A stretch of 5,298 nt of DNA. Origin: Acidobacteriota bacterium. Lineage in GTDB: Bacteria; Acidobacteriota; Vicinamibacteria; Vicinamibacterales; UBA2999. The notes below the pieces were generated by a model. The model had not been told where the DNA came from. It saw only the letters and a program-made list of their open reading frames with translations, and did not search any database. The DNA lies in assembly GCA_947465275.1 (NCBI GenBank), contig CANIAI010000197.1, forward strand, positions 1 to 5,298, written 5' to 3'. Shown piece by piece: positions 4,796-5,298 of the stretch. Within the stretch, counting starts at the first letter, position 1. The number at the start of each line of letters is the position of its first letter. Made by a program: the position numbers and the translations under genes.

Positions 4796-5281
4796 ATGCG
4801 CAGAAGCACGTCCTATGCTGGCGTCGTCGCCATCGTCGTCGGGATCATGTTGTCGTTCGGGTCGTTCGTGTTCGCTCAGGCCGATCCCTTCATGGGAACG
4901 TGGGAACTGAACGCCCAGAAGTCGACGTTCGAGACCGGCGGCGGGCCGGGTGTCCGCAAGCGGACCCTGGTGATTGCCGCGAAGGGCGACATGATCAGCC
5001 ACGTCCAGGATTCCTTCCGCGTCGGGCAGGATGCCGTCGTGAAGGTGCTGCTCGAGGCGAAGTACGACGGCAAGGACTACCCGGTGACCGGCGCGGCGTT
5101 CGACACCGTGGCGTTCACCCGGACGGGTAACAAGCTGGAGCGCGTGGCGAAGAACCGCGGCATGCAGGTCGAGACCGCGACCTACACGGTGGCGCCCAAC
5201 GGCAAGACGATGACCGTGGTCACCAAGGGTGACAACTACGGCGTCATGTACGGCAGCACGCAGATCTTCGAGAAGCAGTAG
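4796..5281 (+). CDS. Secreted lipocalin-like protein of unknown function, DPFMGTWELN type (161 aa)
   Basis: The protein has a signal peptide: MRRSTSY, a hydrophobic core AGVVAIVVGIMLSFGSFVF, and likely cleavage after A27 (VFA). The mature part starts QADPFMGTWELNAQKSTF (28-45), the opening of a secreted single-domain beta-barrel family that I remember as abundant in Acidobacteria. Alternating strands follow: KRTLVIAAKGDMISHVQDSF, VKVLLEAKYDGKDYPVTG, DTVAFTRTGNKLERVAKNRG, ATYTVAPNGKTMTVVTKG and a closing YGSTQIFEKQ. YDGKDYPVTG and APNGKTMTVV are the most family-like stretches. There is no cysteine and no membrane anchor after the signal peptide, so it is probably periplasmic or released. No catalytic residues can be named; ligand binding is only a guess from the fold. 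The gene ends at TAG 5279-5281. It lies 41 nt after the aldo/keto reductase gene. Confidence 0.9.
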   Translation: MRRSTSYAGVVAIVVGIMLSFGSFVFAQADPFMGTWELNAQKSTFETGGGPGVRKRTLVIAAKGDMISHVQDSFRVGQDAVVKVLLEAKYDGKDYPVTGAAFDTVAFTRTGNKLERVAKNRGMQVETATYTVAPNGKTMTVVTKGDNYGVMYGSTQIFEKQ

Positions 5282-5298
5282 CCGCCGCTGAAACGTGA

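Noticed and set aside
5282..5298. Last 17 bases after the lipocalin-like stop
   Set aside because: Too short to support any feature.

Overview
The window is a high-GC bacterial chromosomal segment with six complete genes and one cut by the left edge. No RNA gene, insertion sequence, CRISPR array or phage feature was seen. The best guess for the host is an acidobacterium of the Vicinamibacteria type. This rests on remembered family style: a secreted protein opening with DFSGQW after its signal peptide, a secreted DPFMGTWELN protein, a small CGCLTGQYETW protein, and a signal-peptide-bearing metallo-beta-lactamase (MBL) relative. That is inference, and another high-GC soil phylum is possible.

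Layout, left to right. Five genes lie on the minus strand, read from 3650 down to 1. They are a 1-Cys peroxiredoxin (3650-3012), a gene-free stretch of about 450 bp (3011-2561), a 90-residue cysteine-containing protein (2560-2288), an AraC-family regulator (2231-1422), a secreted 309-residue protein of unknown function (1364-435), and the N-terminal 141 residues of an exported MBL-fold protein (423 to the left edge). Two genes run the other way from the peroxiredoxin: an aldo/keto reductase (3765-4754) and a secreted 161-residue lipocalin-like protein (4796-5281).

How the genes may work together. The peroxiredoxin and aldo/keto reductase are divergent across a 114-bp spacer whose candidate promoters overlap. 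One removes peroxides and the other reduces carbonyls, so joint induction by oxidative or electrophile stress is plausible but not shown. The secreted 309-residue protein and the MBL relative are almost certainly co-translated: 11 nt separate them, and the ribosome site of the second overlaps the stop codon of the first. The AraC-type gene lies 57 nt upstream of this pair in the same direction and could control it.

The points most worth a second look are the MBL relative, which has lost the whole HxHxDH metal motif; the 8-bp perfect inverted repeat abutting the start codon of the AraC-type gene; the G-quadruplex motif overlapping a 10-bp perfect hairpin just after the peroxiredoxin stop; and the small CxC...C...H protein. 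I did not find a clear new multi-gene system. The secreted pair with a degenerate MBL protein is the nearest thing to one.
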